A stretch of DNA of 64,000 bases from Mycolicibacterium nivoides (GCF_003855255.1 NZ_CP034072.1:6762897-6826896), one strand, 5' to 3'; positions 9,615-19,808 are shown, counted from the first letter of the stretch. Program-made: numbers and translations. Notes: generated by a model not told the origin, from the letters alone.

Positions 9615-10808
9615 TCATGGCGTACCCGTGGCCACCCACGGCACGCGCTCGGCCTCCACGTCGTCGAGCACCAGTTCGGCCACCCGCGACCGGTGGGCCT
9701 CCGCACTGCCCAACAGTGCGGCATCGGTGGTGGCCCGCTTGAAGTACAGATGCGCCTGGTGCTCCCAGGTGAATCCGATCCCGCCGTGCACCTGGATGGT
9801 GTCGGCAGCAATCTTCGCGAACGCCGCCGATGCGGTGGCCTGGGCGATGCTGGCCGCCAGCGCCGGGTCGTCGGTGCCGTCGGTCAGTGCCCACGCCGCG
9901 TGATAGGTCGCCGAGCGGGCGTGCTCGAGATCCACCAGGCAGTCCGCCAGCCGGTGTTTGACGGCCTGGAAGGAGCCGATCTGCCTGCCGAACTGCAGCC
10001 TCGATTTCGCGTATTCCACCGACAGATCCAGCAGATGCTGTGCGGCGCCGACCTGTTCGGCGGCCAGCAGTGCCGAGGCCACCTGGAATGCGTGGGCGAT
10101 GACGCGATCGGCCTCGTCCGTGCCGGCCACCAGTTGGGCGGGCGCAGCGGTCAAGACGATGGTGGCCTGCGGCCGGGTGAGGTCGAGCGTGGTCAGCGGG
10201 TTGCGCTGCACGCCAGGGCCCGTCGCCTCGACGGTGTACAGAGCCACGCCGTCGGGTCCCGTGGCCGCCACCAGCAACACGTCGGCGGCATCGCCGTCCA
10301 CGACGCGCTCGACCGTGCCGGTGAGTGTCCCGTCCTCGGCGACAGTGACATTCACCGCCGCGGGATCGAATGCGCCGGCCCGATCCGGGACCGCGAACGC
10401 CGCGGTGCGGGTGCCTTCGGCGAGTGAGCCGAGGAGTTCGCCGCGCACCGGACCGGCCGAGGAGGCGACCAGCGCCGGGATCGAGAGCAACACGGTGCCG
10501 AACACCGGGCCGCACGCCAATGCCGCGCCGAGTTCCTCGACCGCGATGGCCTGGTCGACGAGCGTGCCGCCGGCTCCGCCGTCGGCCTCGGGAACCGCCA
10601 GACCGAGCACGCCGAGCTCGGCGCCCAACCGCGCCCACACCGACGGATCGAACCGGGGTTCGGACTCCATCAGGGTCCGCACGGTCTGCTCGTCGAAGTT
10701 CTCGGCACAGAACTTGCGGACCGCCGTCCGCAGCTGGGCCTGTTCGTCGGTGAACCTGAACTCAGAATCAGCCACATCTCTGGGTTGATCCGCAAGCTTC
10801 TCAACCAC
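9615..10808 (-). CDS. Acyl-CoA dehydrogenase, second subunit of an adjacent pair
   Basis: 397 residues from GTG 10808, supported by AAGGAG 7 nt upstream inside the end of the preceding gene; the two reading frames overlap by 8 nt. Motifs FRFTDEQAQLR, RLQFGRQIGSFQAVKHRLAD and HGGIGFTWEHQAHLYFKRA mark an ACAD. Adjacent overlapping ACAD genes in actinobacteria often encode alpha2beta2 heterotetramers, as in the steroid side-chain enzymes (FadE26-27, FadE28-29), in which each subunit supplies part of the active site. That assignment is inference from layout. The gene ends 48 nt before the hydrolase gene. Confidence 0.88.
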   Translation of the reverse strand: MVEKLADQPRDVADSEFRFTDEQAQLRTAVRKFCAENFDEQTVRTLMESEPRFDPSVWARLGAELGVLGLAVPEADGGAGGTLVDQAIAVEELGAALACGPVFGTVLLSIPALVASSAGPVRGELLGSLAEGTRTAAFAVPDRAGAFDPAAVNVTVAEDGTLTGTVERVVDGDAADVLLVAATGPDGVALYTVEATGPGVQRNPLTTLDLTRPQATIVLTAAPAQLVAGTDEADRVIAHAFQVASALLAAEQVGAAQHLLDLSVEYAKSRLQFGRQIGSFQAVKHRLADCLVDLEHARSATYHAAWALTDGTDDPALAASIAQATASAAFAKIAADTIQVHGGIGFTWEHQAHLYFKRATTDAALLGSAEAHRSRVAELVLDDVEAERVPWVATGTP

Positions 10809-12003
10809 GCGGGATCTCCTTCCACGGCATACCGGCATCGGCCCGCAGATCGCCGGGCAGCCCGAGGATCCGTTCGCCGAGAATGTTGCGCATCACCTCT
10901 GAGGTGCCGCCTTCGATGGTGTTGGCCTTGCTCCGCAGGAAGCGCTGCTGGATGGGGCCGCGCCAATCGGTGCTTTTCTCGTCGTCATCTCGATCGCCCG
11001 TCCCGTACCCGTGATACAGGATCCCTTCGGGCCCAAGAAGATCCATGCACCACTGGTAGATGTGCTGGTTGAGCTCGGCGCCGACGAGCTTTCCGATCGA
11101 CCCTTCGGGACCCGGCCCACCGACGGTGGCGGCCGCACGCGAACGCTCTGCGGTCAGGCGCTGAGCCTCGGAGCGCAGCCATAGCCGGGTCAGCCGATCC
11201 CGCAGCACCGGGGTGCGCAGATCCGGGCGTGATGCCCACAGTGCCACGGCATCCGAGATGGTCCCGGCGCCGCGACGGTTGCCGCTGCCGCCGAGCGCGC
11301 TGCGCTCGTTCATCAGCGTTGTCATCGCGACGTTCCAGCCGTTGCCGACCTCCCCGAGCCGATGAGCATCGGGGATACGGGCGTCGGTGATGTACACCTC
11401 GTTGAACTCGGCCTGGCCGGTCATCTGCCGCAGCGGCCTGGTCTCGACGCCCGGCCCGTGCATGTCCAGCACGAAGTACGTGAGGCCTTTGTGTTTGGGC
11501 ACATCGGGATTCGAGCGGGCCAGCAGCAGACCCCAGCGCGCCCGGTGCGCCAGGCTGGTCCACACCTTCTGACCGTTCAGCACCCACTCGTCACCGTCGC
11601 GAACCGCGGACGTGGCCAGCCCGGCCAGGTCCGATCCCGCACCCGGCTCGGAGAACAGCTGGCACCAGATGTGCTCGGTACTCGCCAGCGGGCGCAGCCA
11701 CGACTTCTTGAGCTCGTCGGACTGAGCGTGTTCACGCACCGTCGGTGCGGCCATGCCGTAGCCCATCGGATTGAGGCCCAACGGTATGGGGCCGCCGGCG
11801 CCCTGCAGGATGCGGTCGGCCACGACCTGCAGACCGCGCGACACCCCGAGACCGCCGAGGCCCTCGGGGAAGTGGACCCAGGACAGGCCCGCGTCGTAAC
11901 AGGCGGCCAGGTACTCGGGGATCGGGACTTTCTTGGGGTCGTGGTCGGCCACGACCCGGCGGGCGAGGTCGGAGACCCGGTCCGCATCAGCGACGCTGCT
12001 CAT
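10801..12003 (-). CDS. Acyl-CoA dehydrogenase, first subunit of an adjacent pair
   Basis: 400 residues from ATG 12003 (MSSVADADRV); the frame extends upstream to 12057 but that part does not resemble the family. Motifs WCQLFSEPGAGSDLA, NGQKVWTSLAHRARWG and IEGGTSEVMRNILGERILGLP are classical ACAD signatures, including the FAD-binding and C-terminal Arg/Gly region. It introduces a 2,3 double bond in an acyl-CoA. It is translationally overlapped with the second ACAD gene, suggesting a hetero-oligomer. It is divergent from the flavoprotein gene at 12063 with 59 bp between. Confidence 0.9.
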   Translation of the reverse strand: MSSVADADRVSDLARRVVADHDPKKVPIPEYLAACYDAGLSWVHFPEGLGGLGVSRGLQVVADRILQGAGGPIPLGLNPMGYGMAAPTVREHAQSDELKKSWLRPLASTEHIWCQLFSEPGAGSDLAGLATSAVRDGDEWVLNGQKVWTSLAHRARWGLLLARSNPDVPKHKGLTYFVLDMHGPGVETRPLRQMTGQAEFNEVYITDARIPDAHRLGEVGNGWNVAMTTLMNERSALGGSGNRRGAGTISDAVALWASRPDLRTPVLRDRLTRLWLRSEAQRLTAERSRAAATVGGPGPEGSIGKLVGAELNQHIYQWCMDLLGPEGILYHGYGTGDRDDDEKSTDWRGPIQQRFLRSKANTIEGGTSEVMRNILGERILGLPGDLRADAGMPWKEIPRG

Positions 12004-12062
12004 CCAGCCACGATAGGGAAAGGGATTCAGCGGCCCGCGCGCGGGCGGTAGCGTCACCGGAC

Positions 12063-13199
12063 ATGGACCGAAAGCGCGTGGTGATCGCCGGCCTCGGTGA
12101 CACCGGCGTGCTCACCGCGATCCGGTTGGCACGCCGGTTCGACGTCGTCGGTATCTCGGTGAACCCCGGACTGGTCAGCGGTCAGGAGCTCGGCACGCGG
12201 CTGGCCCGGCCCGATGACTGGGCACGCGATTACTGGATCGGCTTCGACCGGTTCCGCGAACTCGATCGCGTCCGCACCGTGCACGGCGCGCTCACCGGCG
12301 CCGACTTCTCGGCCCGCACGGTCAGTGTCCGTGAGGCCGACGGCAACGAGCGGGTGGAACCCTACGACGCGCTGGTCATCTCCACCGGTGTGACCAACGG
12401 CTTCTGGCGACGAGCCGTGCTGCAGTCCGTGGGGGATGTCGATACCGGGCTGCGGACCGCGCACGAGCGGTTGGGCTCGGCAGGGTCGGTCGCCGTCATC
12501 GGCGGCGGCGCGGCGGCGGCCAGCAGCGCGGCCAACATCGCCCTCCGGTGGCCGGCCACCCGGGTAGGCCTTTACTATCCGGGCGAACACCTTCTGCCAC
12601 AGCATCATTGGCGGGCCCGCAAGCGGGTCGAAGACAGGTTGGCCGCGGCGGGCGTGACACTGCACCCCGGACATCGAGCGGTGGTGCCCGAGGGCTTCGA
12701 CTGCGCGGCCATCACCTCCGAACCCGTTCACTTCAGCGGCGGCCAGGCTCCGGTGCAGGCGGATGCCGTGCTGTGGGCCATCGGCCGGGTACGGCCCAAC
12801 ACGGCCTGGCTGCCCGCGGACATCCTCGATGAGCGCGGGTTCGTGCGGGTGACACCGGAACTGCGGGTGCCGGGGCACGACAGTGTCTTCGCCGTCGGCG
12901 ACGTGGCTGCGACCGACCCGCTGCGCTCCTCGGCCCGCAACCGGGCCGACGGGCTGTTGGCCCGGAACGTGAGCGCCTACTTCACCGGCGGCCGCATGCG
13001 CGGTTACCGTCCGCCGGCCAGCCGGTGGGGATCGGTACTGGGTGTGCTGCCCGACGGGCTGGAAGTGTTCGCACCCAACGGGTTTGCGTTCCGATTCCCG
13101 TCCTGGTCGATCGACCGGGTGCTGCAGCCATGGATCGTCCGCCGCGGCATCTACCGTGGCGTGCGGTCCGACGATCAGTACATCGTCACCAACGGCTGA
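12063..13199 (+). CDS. FAD-dependent pyridine nucleotide oxidoreductase (NDH-2/FSP1-like)
   Basis: 378 residues. N-terminal FAD-binding Rossmann motif GLGDTG (residues 10-15), a second nucleotide motif IGGGAAAASSA near residue 145 and the FAD-contacting VFAVGDVAATD near 277 mark the two-dinucleotide-binding flavoprotein fold of type-II NADH dehydrogenases and AIF/FSP1-like quinone reductases. It probably transfers electrons from NAD(P)H to a quinone or small acceptor. There is no obvious membrane helix. A TAGCGT box lies 8 nt before the ATG. Its 3' end overlaps the convergent cupin gene by 25 nt. Confidence 0.82.
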   Translation: MDRKRVVIAGLGDTGVLTAIRLARRFDVVGISVNPGLVSGQELGTRLARPDDWARDYWIGFDRFRELDRVRTVHGALTGADFSARTVSVREADGNERVEPYDALVISTGVTNGFWRRAVLQSVGDVDTGLRTAHERLGSAGSVAVIGGGAAAASSAANIALRWPATRVGLYYPGEHLLPQHHWRARKRVEDRLAAAGVTLHPGHRAVVPEGFDCAAITSEPVHFSGGQAPVQADAVLWAIGRVRPNTAWLPADILDERGFVRVTPELRVPGHDSVFAVGDVAATDPLRSSARNRADGLLARNVSAYFTGGRMRGYRPPASRWGSVLGVLPDGLEVFAPNGFAFRFPSWSIDRVLQPWIVRRGIYRGVRSDDQYIVTNG

Positions 13200-13591
13200 T
13201 CGACGGGCACCACGTAGGTGGACAGCATCAGGGTCCGCACGGTGCCGACGTTGTGTGCGTTGTGGACGACGCCGGGCGGGATGAGGAACGGGTCTCCCGA
13301 ATGCAGGTGCTGGGTCGGCCGATCGTCGAACACCATGTCCACGTCTCCCTGGACGATATAGCCCACTTCCGGCCCCGGATGACTGTGGCGGCCGGACTCC
13401 TTGCCGACCGGGATCTCGAACCTGGTCTGGACGATCTCGAATCCCGGCGTGGGAGCGGCGGAACGCTGGAGCTCGGTGCGCGATACGCCCGCGGTCGGGT
13501 CATCGGCGAGCGCGGCCGGGGCGGTGATCAGAGCTCCGGTCGCGGCGGTGCTCACGGCGAAGGCGGCCAGGACGAGACGTGTGCGTGTCAT
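13175..13591 (-). CDS. Secreted cupin-domain protein
   Basis: 138 residues with a clear Sec signal peptide (positively charged MTRTR start, hydrophobic stretch, cleavage near ALADD at residue 30). The rest is one cupin_2 barrel: motif 1 GRHSHPGPEVGYIVQGD (two His and a Glu as metal ligands) and motif 2 GDPFLIPPGVVHNAHN with a further His. It should bind a metal outside the membrane; the activity is unknown. Convergent with the flavoprotein gene. Confidence 0.8.
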   Translation of the reverse strand: MTRTRLVLAAFAVSTAATGALITAPAALADDPTAGVSRTELQRSAAPTPGFEIVQTRFEIPVGKESGRHSHPGPEVGYIVQGDVDMVFDDRPTQHLHSGDPFLIPPGVVHNAHNVGTVRTLMLSTYVVPVDQPLVTMY

Positions 13592-13692
13592 GCCTCCATG
13601 GCACCCGTCTCAGCTCATCGAGTCCAACGATGCTTTTCGATGACAGTCATCTGTATCGGTGATGACTCCCGCACGTGTTAATACGCGATCCG

Positions 13693-14997
<1,305 letters not shown>

Positions 14998-15053
14998 CTA
15001 ACAACGCCTGAGCAGCGCCTACTGGGGCCGCGCCTGGCGTAACCCCTCCGTTA

Positions 15054-15932
15054 TCAAGGTGATTCGGTTCCGATGCCGGAGGGGCCGGATCGGCGCCACT
15101 CGCGCGGTGACCGGCCGTGCGTCCGCCGGAACTGGCGGCTGAAGTACCCAGGGTCGAGCATCCCCACCCGTGCGGCGACCTCGGCCACTGAGAGGTCGGT
15201 ATCGCCGAGCAGGGCACGAGCCCGACTCATCCGGCGCTCGTTGATCCACTCGCCGACCGTGCGCCCGGTCCGTCGGCGCACCAACGTGGTGAGATGACCC
15301 GCTGTCATTCCGACCTCGTCGGCGACGTCGCGCAACGACAGCGGCTCCGACAACCTGCGGTCGATCGCCGAGAACACCTCGGCCAGTAGCGGCTCTCCAC
15401 TGCGCCGTAGGCCGCTGACCACATCGTCGGCGAGACGCGCCAGGTCGATGAGCAACAGGGTCAGATGGGCCAGCGTGGCTTGGCGATAGCCCTCGCACCG
15501 GCCGGTCAGCTCCGCCTCGATCGATCGGATCGTGCTGTCCCAGAGCGGCTGCCGATCGGCGGGTATGTGCAATTGCAGTAATCCGCCGGACTTCCCGTGG
15601 ATGAACGGGAACAGCAGGGGGTGGGCCTGCCAGGTGGGCCATGGCGCGCCGGTGTCGTCGCCCAGCGCGGTGGGGTCGAAGTACACGCCGATCCCGTCGG
15701 ACTCGGTGGTCAGTGGACGGGGGTCGATCACCTCGCCCGCTGACACCACGTAGACCACCCCTTCGGTCGCCACGTACCAGAGCACCGGGAAGTCGTGGAT
15801 GTGCGGACGGTGCTCGGGGATGTCGGCGCGGCGGCCCCGGGTCACCGAAACCGGCGGCGCGTCGCGGTCCGTCCAGTACCGGTAGACGGGGACGCCATCG
15901 CGGTGGCGGACCAGTCGAGACACGTCGGACAT
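15054..15932 (-). CDS. AraC-family transcriptional regulator
   Basis: 292 residues: an N-terminal cupin-like sensor (HIHDFPVLWYVATEG at about 43-57) and a C-terminal double helix-turn-helix with LSLRDVADEVGMTAGHLTTL and the signature LSVAEVAARVGMLDPGYFSRQFRRTHGRSPREWR. It binds DNA and responds to an unknown ligand. TATCTT lies 7 nt before the ATG (leaderless), and two direct repeats of the AraC-site type lie in the divergent intergenic region, so it probably controls itself and the methyltransferase gene. Confidence 0.9.
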   Translation of the reverse strand: MSDVSRLVRHRDGVPVYRYWTDRDAPPVSVTRGRRADIPEHRPHIHDFPVLWYVATEGVVYVVSAGEVIDPRPLTTESDGIGVYFDPTALGDDTGAPWPTWQAHPLLFPFIHGKSGGLLQLHIPADRQPLWDSTIRSIEAELTGRCEGYRQATLAHLTLLLIDLARLADDVVSGLRRSGEPLLAEVFSAIDRRLSEPLSLRDVADEVGMTAGHLTTLVRRRTGRTVGEWINERRMSRARALLGDTDLSVAEVAARVGMLDPGYFSRQFRRTHGRSPREWRRSGPSGIGTESP

Positions 15933-15939
15933 GAAACCA

Positions 15940-15972
15940 AAGATAATCCTGATTTGCCCAATCTTCGCCCAA
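15940..15972. promoter_or_regulatory. AraC promoter and tandem half-sites in the divergent region
   Basis: TTGCCCAA (15954-15961) and TCGCCCAA (15965-15972) repeat directly with an 11-bp period, one helical turn, as expected for an AraC-family dimer. On the minus strand TATCTT (15945-15940) is 7 nt from the regulator ATG at 15932. On the plus strand TATCCT at 15974-15979 could serve the methyltransferase gene. Confidence 0.5.
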
Positions 15973-15997
15973 CTATCCTTGCGACAACCGATGGATC

Positions 15998-16600
15998 ATG
16001 GAATTCATGACCGAACATCGTCCACATCGTCTGAAGAACCGGCACGACTACGTGCCTGCCGCGGGTCATGACGCGTTCCTGCCCGGCTACGACCTCCTGA
16101 CGCGGGTCCTGGGGATGAATCCCGCCTACCGCGACCTGGTCGCGCAGGCCGGACTCGCAGACGGCCAGCGGATCGTCGAAATAGGTTGTGGAACAGGAAA
16201 CCTCACTGTCCGCGCCAAGAAGGCATGTCCCGGCGCCGACATCGTCGGGACAGACCCTGATCCCCGGGCGCTGCAGCGGGCAGAACGAAAAGCCAAGGGC
16301 ATGACCGGTATCGGATTCACAAGGGCCTACGCCCAGGAACTGCCGTTCGGCGGCGGCGAATTCGACCGGGCGCTGTCGTCGATGATGCTGCACCACCTCG
16401 ACGAAGCGACCAAGCTCGCGGCCGCCCGCGAGCTGTTCCGGGTGCTGCGGCCGGGCGGCAGCTTGCACGTCGTCGACGTGCGCGGCGACGCCCTCTACGG
16501 GCTGTTCGAGGACGCCGGATTCGATTGCGCGGTGGTGGGATCCGGGCACATCCGGCTGGCCGGAAGGCTTACGTACCTCCGCGCGACTCGTCCGGCGTGA
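15998..16600 (+). CDS. Class I SAM-dependent methyltransferase
   Basis: 200 residues (ATG 15998; a second in-frame ATG at 16007 is equally possible). SAM-binding motif I VEIGCGTGNLTVRAKK, acidic motif II GTDPDPRALQRA, and FDRALSSMMLHHLDE plus LFRVLRPGGSLHVVDV are typical of the Methyltransf_11/25 group acting on small molecules. Substrate unknown. It is divergent from the AraC regulator and its end overlaps the convergent CocE-like gene by 32 nt. Confidence 0.85.
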   Translation: MEFMTEHRPHRLKNRHDYVPAAGHDAFLPGYDLLTRVLGMNPAYRDLVAQAGLADGQRIVEIGCGTGNLTVRAKKACPGADIVGTDPDPRALQRAERKAKGMTGIGFTRAYAQELPFGGGEFDRALSSMMLHHLDEATKLAAARELFRVLRPGGSLHVVDVRGDALYGLFEDAGFDCAVVGSGHIRLAGRLTYLRATRPA

Positions 16601-18518
16601 ACGCCGCGGGATCGGCCAGCGGGATGAGCAGACTCGACGGCGCGTCTCCGCCCTGACGGATCCGGTAGGTGCCGCCGGCCAGCGCCTGCCGGGCCGGCTC
16701 GGTGGGCACCAGGTGGGGGAAGTCGTAGGTGGTCAGGGTCAGCCGTAGCCGATGGCCCGGTTCGATCAGCGCCGCGGTGGGGAAGACCTCCAGGTCGTAG
16801 CGGGTCAGCTCACCGGGCACCACCGGCTCGGCGGCGGCGCGGGTGCTGACGTGATGCGGCCGTAGCACTGTTCCGTCCGGCTGATACCAGGTCTTCTCCG
16901 GATCCAGCGCCCGGTGCGATCCGAGCAGCGCACCCTGGGTCAGCGGTCGGCTGGCCCCGTCCGGCGCCACGTCGTCGAGGTGTGCCACCCACAGGGTCTC
17001 GGAGCTGTCGGCCGTCGCCTGCACGGTCAAAACGACTGGGCCGGCGATCAGTTGGGCCTCGGTGAACTCGGCCGTGGTGTAGGTCAGGGCCTCTCGCTGA
17101 AGCCGGCGGTTGTCCAGGTCGTAGCGGATGCGCCGGCCCGCCTGAGCGGCCATGAAGCTGCCCATCCCCAGGGTCCACTGTTCGAGGCTGCGACCGGATA
17201 TCGGACCACGCACCGCGTAGCGCAGGATGGCCTCGGTCTGCTCAGCGGCTGGTTCGGCGGCGAGGTGCCCGCCCGCGGCCAGATACAGCCGCGTCGGCAT
17301 GGCCTCGGGGAACGGATAGTCCTGCGCCTGGAACCACGACTGGCTGCCGATGGCCTGGAAGCGGATCGGAGCACCGGTCACCTCGGCATCGGTGTCGTCC
17401 TTGAGCCACCGGTCGAACCAGCGAAGCTGCAAGGCATGGACATGCAGCCCGTCCATGTCCGAGACGTGATACCAGGGGCCCATGATCAACTGCACCCGGT
17501 CCGAGAGCGGCTGGCCGGGCGCCATCGGAGCATTGGGTGGCCGGCCGGTGTAGGCGTTCTGAAGCGCGGCGTAATTCAGTGGCGCGCCGCGCTGGAAGGC
17601 GTCGTGCCAGCCGCCGATCAGAAACACGGCGACCTTGTTCTTCGCGATCTCCGGCAGTACGTCCGAGGCCCGCATGGTGTCCCAGAACGGCCCGTCGAAG
17701 GCGGTGTCCCCGCCGGCTGTGGCGTCGCCGATCATGGTGCGGAAGTACTGGCGCTGGGCACGCCCGCGTTGGCGGACCGCAGCCAGGCCACCGGCCCGGG
17801 GCCGCTCATGAGCGCCGCGCTTGGCGAACTCCAGCGCCGGGTTGACCACGTTGAGCAGCGAGTAGACCGCGCCGTAGGCGCGCACCGTACGCATGTGCGG
17901 TACCCCGCCCATGGTGACCACGTCGCGGTAGAAATCGTTGGCGGCCATCACCGGGAAGATCGCCTTCAGTGGTGAGTCGGGGCCGACCGCGGCGGCGGTG
18001 AGAAGCTGGTTGATGGCCAGGTAGGAGATCCCGAACATCCCGACCCGGCCGTTGGAATTCGGCAGCCGCGCAGCCCAATTCACCAAGTCGACGCCGTCTT
18101 GGACCTGTACGGCGCTCAGCATCTCGAACGATCCGCCCGAGACGCCGGTACCCCGTACGTCCGCCATCACCTCGATGTAACCCCGCCGGATCAGGTACGG
18201 GGTGGCTCCGCCGCCGATCTGGGCGGCCGGCGGCGGTGCCTTCTTGCCGTAGGGCGTGATGGACAGCAGCACCGGGAACGGTCCGACCGCCGGCGCGCCC
18301 GTCTCGGGGACCGTCGGATAGTGGATGTCGGCACGGAGGACGGTGCCGTCGGACGCGCGGACCGCCACGTTGTGGTGGACTCCGACACCGTAGCGCGCAG
18401 GCGGGGGAGTCCAGACCGGTTCGAGCGGCGACGGGTTGCGCTTACGGACGCGCGTCGCCGATCGTCCGGCCACCTTGTTGCCGCGGTTGCCTCGGACCGT
18501 CTGCCACTGGTTCGCCAT
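16569..18518 (-). CDS. CocE/NonD-family hydrolase (X-Pro dipeptidyl-peptidase fold)
   Basis: 649 residues from ATG 18518, preceded by AAGGAGG; in-frame upstream sequence is not homologous. The alpha/beta hydrolase core has the nucleophile in GMFGISYLA (Ser165), where the family usually has a Gly in place of the last Ala; MADVRGTGVSGG is the preceding family motif, GPWYHVSDMDG may hold the catalytic His, and the C-terminal jelly-roll (RLRLTLTTYDFPHLVP) is the X-Pro peptidase C-domain. It likely hydrolyses an ester or amide, as cocaine esterase and acylase relatives do. No signal peptide is visible; the N-terminus is basic. Confidence 0.85.
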   Translation of the reverse strand: MANQWQTVRGNRGNKVAGRSATRVRKRNPSPLEPVWTPPPARYGVGVHHNVAVRASDGTVLRADIHYPTVPETGAPAVGPFPVLLSITPYGKKAPPPAAQIGGGATPYLIRRGYIEVMADVRGTGVSGGSFEMLSAVQVQDGVDLVNWAARLPNSNGRVGMFGISYLAINQLLTAAAVGPDSPLKAIFPVMAANDFYRDVVTMGGVPHMRTVRAYGAVYSLLNVVNPALEFAKRGAHERPRAGGLAAVRQRGRAQRQYFRTMIGDATAGGDTAFDGPFWDTMRASDVLPEIAKNKVAVFLIGGWHDAFQRGAPLNYAALQNAYTGRPPNAPMAPGQPLSDRVQLIMGPWYHVSDMDGLHVHALQLRWFDRWLKDDTDAEVTGAPIRFQAIGSQSWFQAQDYPFPEAMPTRLYLAAGGHLAAEPAAEQTEAILRYAVRGPISGRSLEQWTLGMGSFMAAQAGRRIRYDLDNRRLQREALTYTTAEFTEAQLIAGPVVLTVQATADSSETLWVAHLDDVAPDGASRPLTQGALLGSHRALDPEKTWYQPDGTVLRPHHVSTRAAAEPVVPGELTRYDLEVFPTAALIEPGHRLRLTLTTYDFPHLVPTEPARQALAGGTYRIRQGGDAPSSLLIPLADPAAFTPDESRGGT

Positions 18519-18583
18519 CCGTCCTCCTTGACGTGTCGGCCTGGCTCCACGGTATCCAGTGGGCCGAACATCGTGCCGACGGA

Positions 18584-18982
18584 CTACCCGGCCATGAACT
18601 CCGAGTAGGCCGATGCCAGTTCGGGTGACAGTCCCGTCACGTTGCACGCGCGCTGGGTGTCCCCGATGGGTGCCAGGATGCCGCGCAGGTCGTAGTACTC
18701 CTGCGGGTTGGCGGTGAAGTAACCGCGCAGCGTGGCCGCGGCCTGCGGACGCGGTTGGGCGAATGCGGCGGTCACGGCCTGGTTGGCGCCCGGGTGGCTG
18801 TCCAGATAGGCGCGCGCGGCGCCGGTGGTGCTGCTGACCGTGCCGGCCACCCCGCTGGCGCTGCAGTCGGGTGCGGCGGACGCCGCCGGCGCGCCGATCA
18901 TCGCGGCGGCCACCCCGCCGAGCAGGCCGGCGGCGCAAGCGCCGGCAATTCCACGGCGCGCGGTGATATCAGTGAACTTCAT
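18584..18982 (-). CDS. Secreted hemophore-type heme-binding protein
   Basis: 132 residues from ATG 18982 (GAAGGA upstream). A signal peptide ends near APAASAAPD (residue 38). The mature part has one Cys near its start (APDCSASG) and one near its end (QRACNVTGL), probably disulfide-bonded, around a helical core with TLRGYFTANPQEYYDLRGILAPI. This is the architecture of the mycobacterial hemophore-related family (Rv0203/Rv1174c type). The assigned role, extracellular heme or hydrophobic ligand binding, is family knowledge; heme ligands are not certain here. Confidence 0.75.
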   Translation of the reverse strand: MKFTDITARRGIAGACAAGLLGGVAAAMIGAPAASAAPDCSASGVAGTVSSTTGAARAYLDSHPGANQAVTAAFAQPRPQAAATLRGYFTANPQEYYDLRGILAPIGDTQRACNVTGLSPELASAYSEFMAG

Positions 18983-19285
18983 GATCAATTTCCTTCGGGA
19001 TTGTGGGATTCTCATTGGTTCGCGATTCGTGATCGCTGATGTCCCCGGCCCGAACTCGAAAGTAACCGCGACGCGGTCGAGCAAACATCTGCGCTGTGAA
19101 ACGGCTGTGACGGGTGTGGTGGTGTTACCGCTGCCACCGTGAATTACGCCTCAATGTCGTCGAATTGCGGCCATTGATCTTGAAATGTCTCAGAGACCGG
19201 TCGCCATTCTTAATTGATCGTGATCTGTGGCGCCCGATGTAGTGACCGAATTGTTATCCGGAAGACGTCCAGCTAACCGATCCGT
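18983..19285. other. Non-coding, relatively AT-rich intergenic region
   Basis: About 300 bp upstream of the hemophore-type gene and downstream of the DUF4383 gene. No credible reading frame. On the minus strand TACTTT (19064-19059) is a -10 candidate for the hemophore gene with a leader of about 70 nt. A short palindrome GTCTCAGAGAC lies at 19187-19197. I see no convincing iron box. Confidence 0.5.
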
Positions 19286-19750
19286 TCATCGCTTGAGAGT
19301 TAGCCCGGACAAGGAGTTGCGCAGCCCGCCATCGCGGTAGATCTGCACACCTGCCACGGCCAGCATCACCGCGGCGGTTGCCATGTGCACGACGGCGTCG
19401 GTGATGTTGTTGGGAAAGGCGAATACGTAGGCCACCTGGTTGGAGAAGAACGCCCAGATTCCCGGCAGGGCCCCGGCCACCGCGGCCAGGAGGAGATAGA
19501 GCACGGCCCAGGATTTCCGCCAGCACAACACCAGGCCGGGGCCGAACAAAGCCAGGCCGGCCACTGCATGCCAGCCGTTGTAGTCCATGCCCAGAATCGG
19601 GGCGGTCGGTGCATCAGGGCCGATCGCGAAACTCGGCTCGGCAATGAAACCGATGATTGCCTGCACCACATGGAACAGCGAGATGATCAGCAGTCCCCAC
19701 TGGGCGAAACTCCACCTCTGCACCCGCACGCGAGGAGGACGAGTAGGCAC
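19286..19750 (-). CDS. DUF4383-family integral membrane protein
   Basis: 154 residues, four predicted transmembrane helices (around residues 15-37, 57-75, 81-103 and 115-136) separated by short loops; the order FAQWGLLIISLFHVVQAIIGF, then GWHAVAGLALFGPG, is characteristic of DUF4383 proteins. Function unknown. GTG 19750 is set by a complete promoter: TTGACT, 17 bp, TAACGT, then 6 nt to the GTG. Confidence 0.75.
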   Translation of the reverse strand: MPTRPPRVRVQRWSFAQWGLLIISLFHVVQAIIGFIAEPSFAIGPDAPTAPILGMDYNGWHAVAGLALFGPGLVLCWRKSWAVLYLLLAAVAGALPGIWAFFSNQVAYVFAFPNNITDAVVHMATAAVMLAVAGVQIYRDGGLRNSLSGLTLKR

Positions 19751-19756
19751 AGTCGG

Positions 19757-19808
19757 ACGTTACGTCTACTACAGCGTGTAGTCAACGGTCCGGCCGTATG
19801 GTCGGGAC
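19757..19808. promoter_or_regulatory. Back-to-back leaderless promoters sharing a palindrome
   Basis: Minus strand: -35 TTGACT (19785-19780), 17-bp spacer, -10 TAACGT (19762-19757), GTG of the DUF4383 gene 6 nt on. Plus strand: -10 TATGGT (19797-19802), GTG of the GNAT gene 6 nt on. Inside the minus-strand spacer lies the perfect inverted repeat ACTACA-GCG-TGTAGT (19768-19782), a good operator candidate for a regulator encoded elsewhere. Confidence 0.6.

Noticed and set aside
19268..19282. GCTAACC half of an iron box near the hemophore-type gene
   Set aside because: Only a half-site, and about 290 bp from the gene on the far side of the intergenic region.
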